Shown here in pieces: positions 63,967 through 64,000 of a DNA stretch of 64,000 nucleotides. Both the position numbers and the translations under genes were made by a program. Position 1 is the stretch's first letter. Each line of letters starts with the position of its first letter. The DNA is taken from contig CAUYLG010075688.1 of assembly GCA_963573385.1 (NCBI GenBank), positions 79,542 through 143,541 of the forward strand, written 5' to 3'. This stretch comes from Cacajao melanocephalus (lineage: Eukaryota; Chordata; Mammalia; Primates; Pitheciidae). A model generated the notes under the pieces. The model did not search any database. It was not told the DNA's origin and worked only from the letters and a program-made list of their open reading frames with translations.

Positions 63967-64000
63967 GAGAACAGGATTCTTGTTCTACTGCCCAGGCTAG
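63967..64000 (-). mobile_element. Alu (antisense), cut by window end
   Basis: 'gagaacaggattcttgttctactgcccaggctag' matches the antisense Alu 3' end ('gagacagagtcttgctctgttgcccaggctgg'). Only the first ~34 bases are inside the window. Confidence 0.7.

Overview
The window looks like ordinary primate, most likely human, euchromatin. It carries Alu elements with target-site duplications, L1 3' ends of primate age, a THE1-type LTR, many L2 and MIR fragments, MLT1, MLT2 and MER1 copies, and CpG depletion in an AT-rich background. I read it by eye, so repeat family names come from recalled consensus features and no search was run. I found no convincing protein-coding gene, no tRNA, rRNA or snRNA gene, no CRISPR array and no bacterial or phage content. 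Open reading frames exist (longest 215 codons), but most lie inside repeats or microsatellites or lack codon structure.

Layout. 0-5 kb: L1 pieces, a MADE1 mini-transposon, a G-rich tract, half an MLT2 LTR, an Alu and an old L1 5'-end fragment. 5-10.6 kb: mostly unassigned sequence with two MIRs and a CpG-dense patch. 10.4-13.3 kb: a 62-bp tandem duplication, two L2 tails facing apart, a striking long hairpin at 11785-11873, an Alu, and an L1 tail carrying a 240-bp TG/TATG microsatellite. 13.3-19.5 kb: mostly unassigned, with a very AT-rich block, a THE1 LTR beside a GA tract, a MIR and an Alu. 19.5-24.7 kb: two antisense L1M blocks, an MLT1 LTR, and a MaLR internal segment joined to its 3' LTR. 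24.7-34 kb: unassigned sequence, an LTR-like block, an Alu containing a templated palindrome, a MIR, an MLT2, an MST-type LTR and a + strand Alu. 34.6-36.5 kb: an old L1M/HAL1-like element with an Alu at its tail. 36.5-45 kb: unassigned sequence, then an L1M split by an MLT1, a recent 161-bp duplication, two Alus and a GC-rich coding-like patch. 45-52.5 kb: L2, CR1/L3-like LINE, MIR, MLT-type LTR, a large ERV-type LTR and more L1M. 52.5-64 kb: several L2 blocks on both strands, a MER1 transposon, two Alus, a possible exon on the minus strand, a 1.26-kb Tigger-like transposon, and the first bases of a last Alu.

There is no operon or pathway to describe. The window is an intergenic or deep intronic palimpsest. 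The items most worth follow-up are the long hairpin near 11.8 kb, the coding-like patch at 44.2-44.4 kb, the possible exon at 57.3-57.6 kb, the 41.3/41.9 kb duplication and the template-switch palindrome inside the 29.6-kb Alu. I see no evidence for a new multi-gene biological system.
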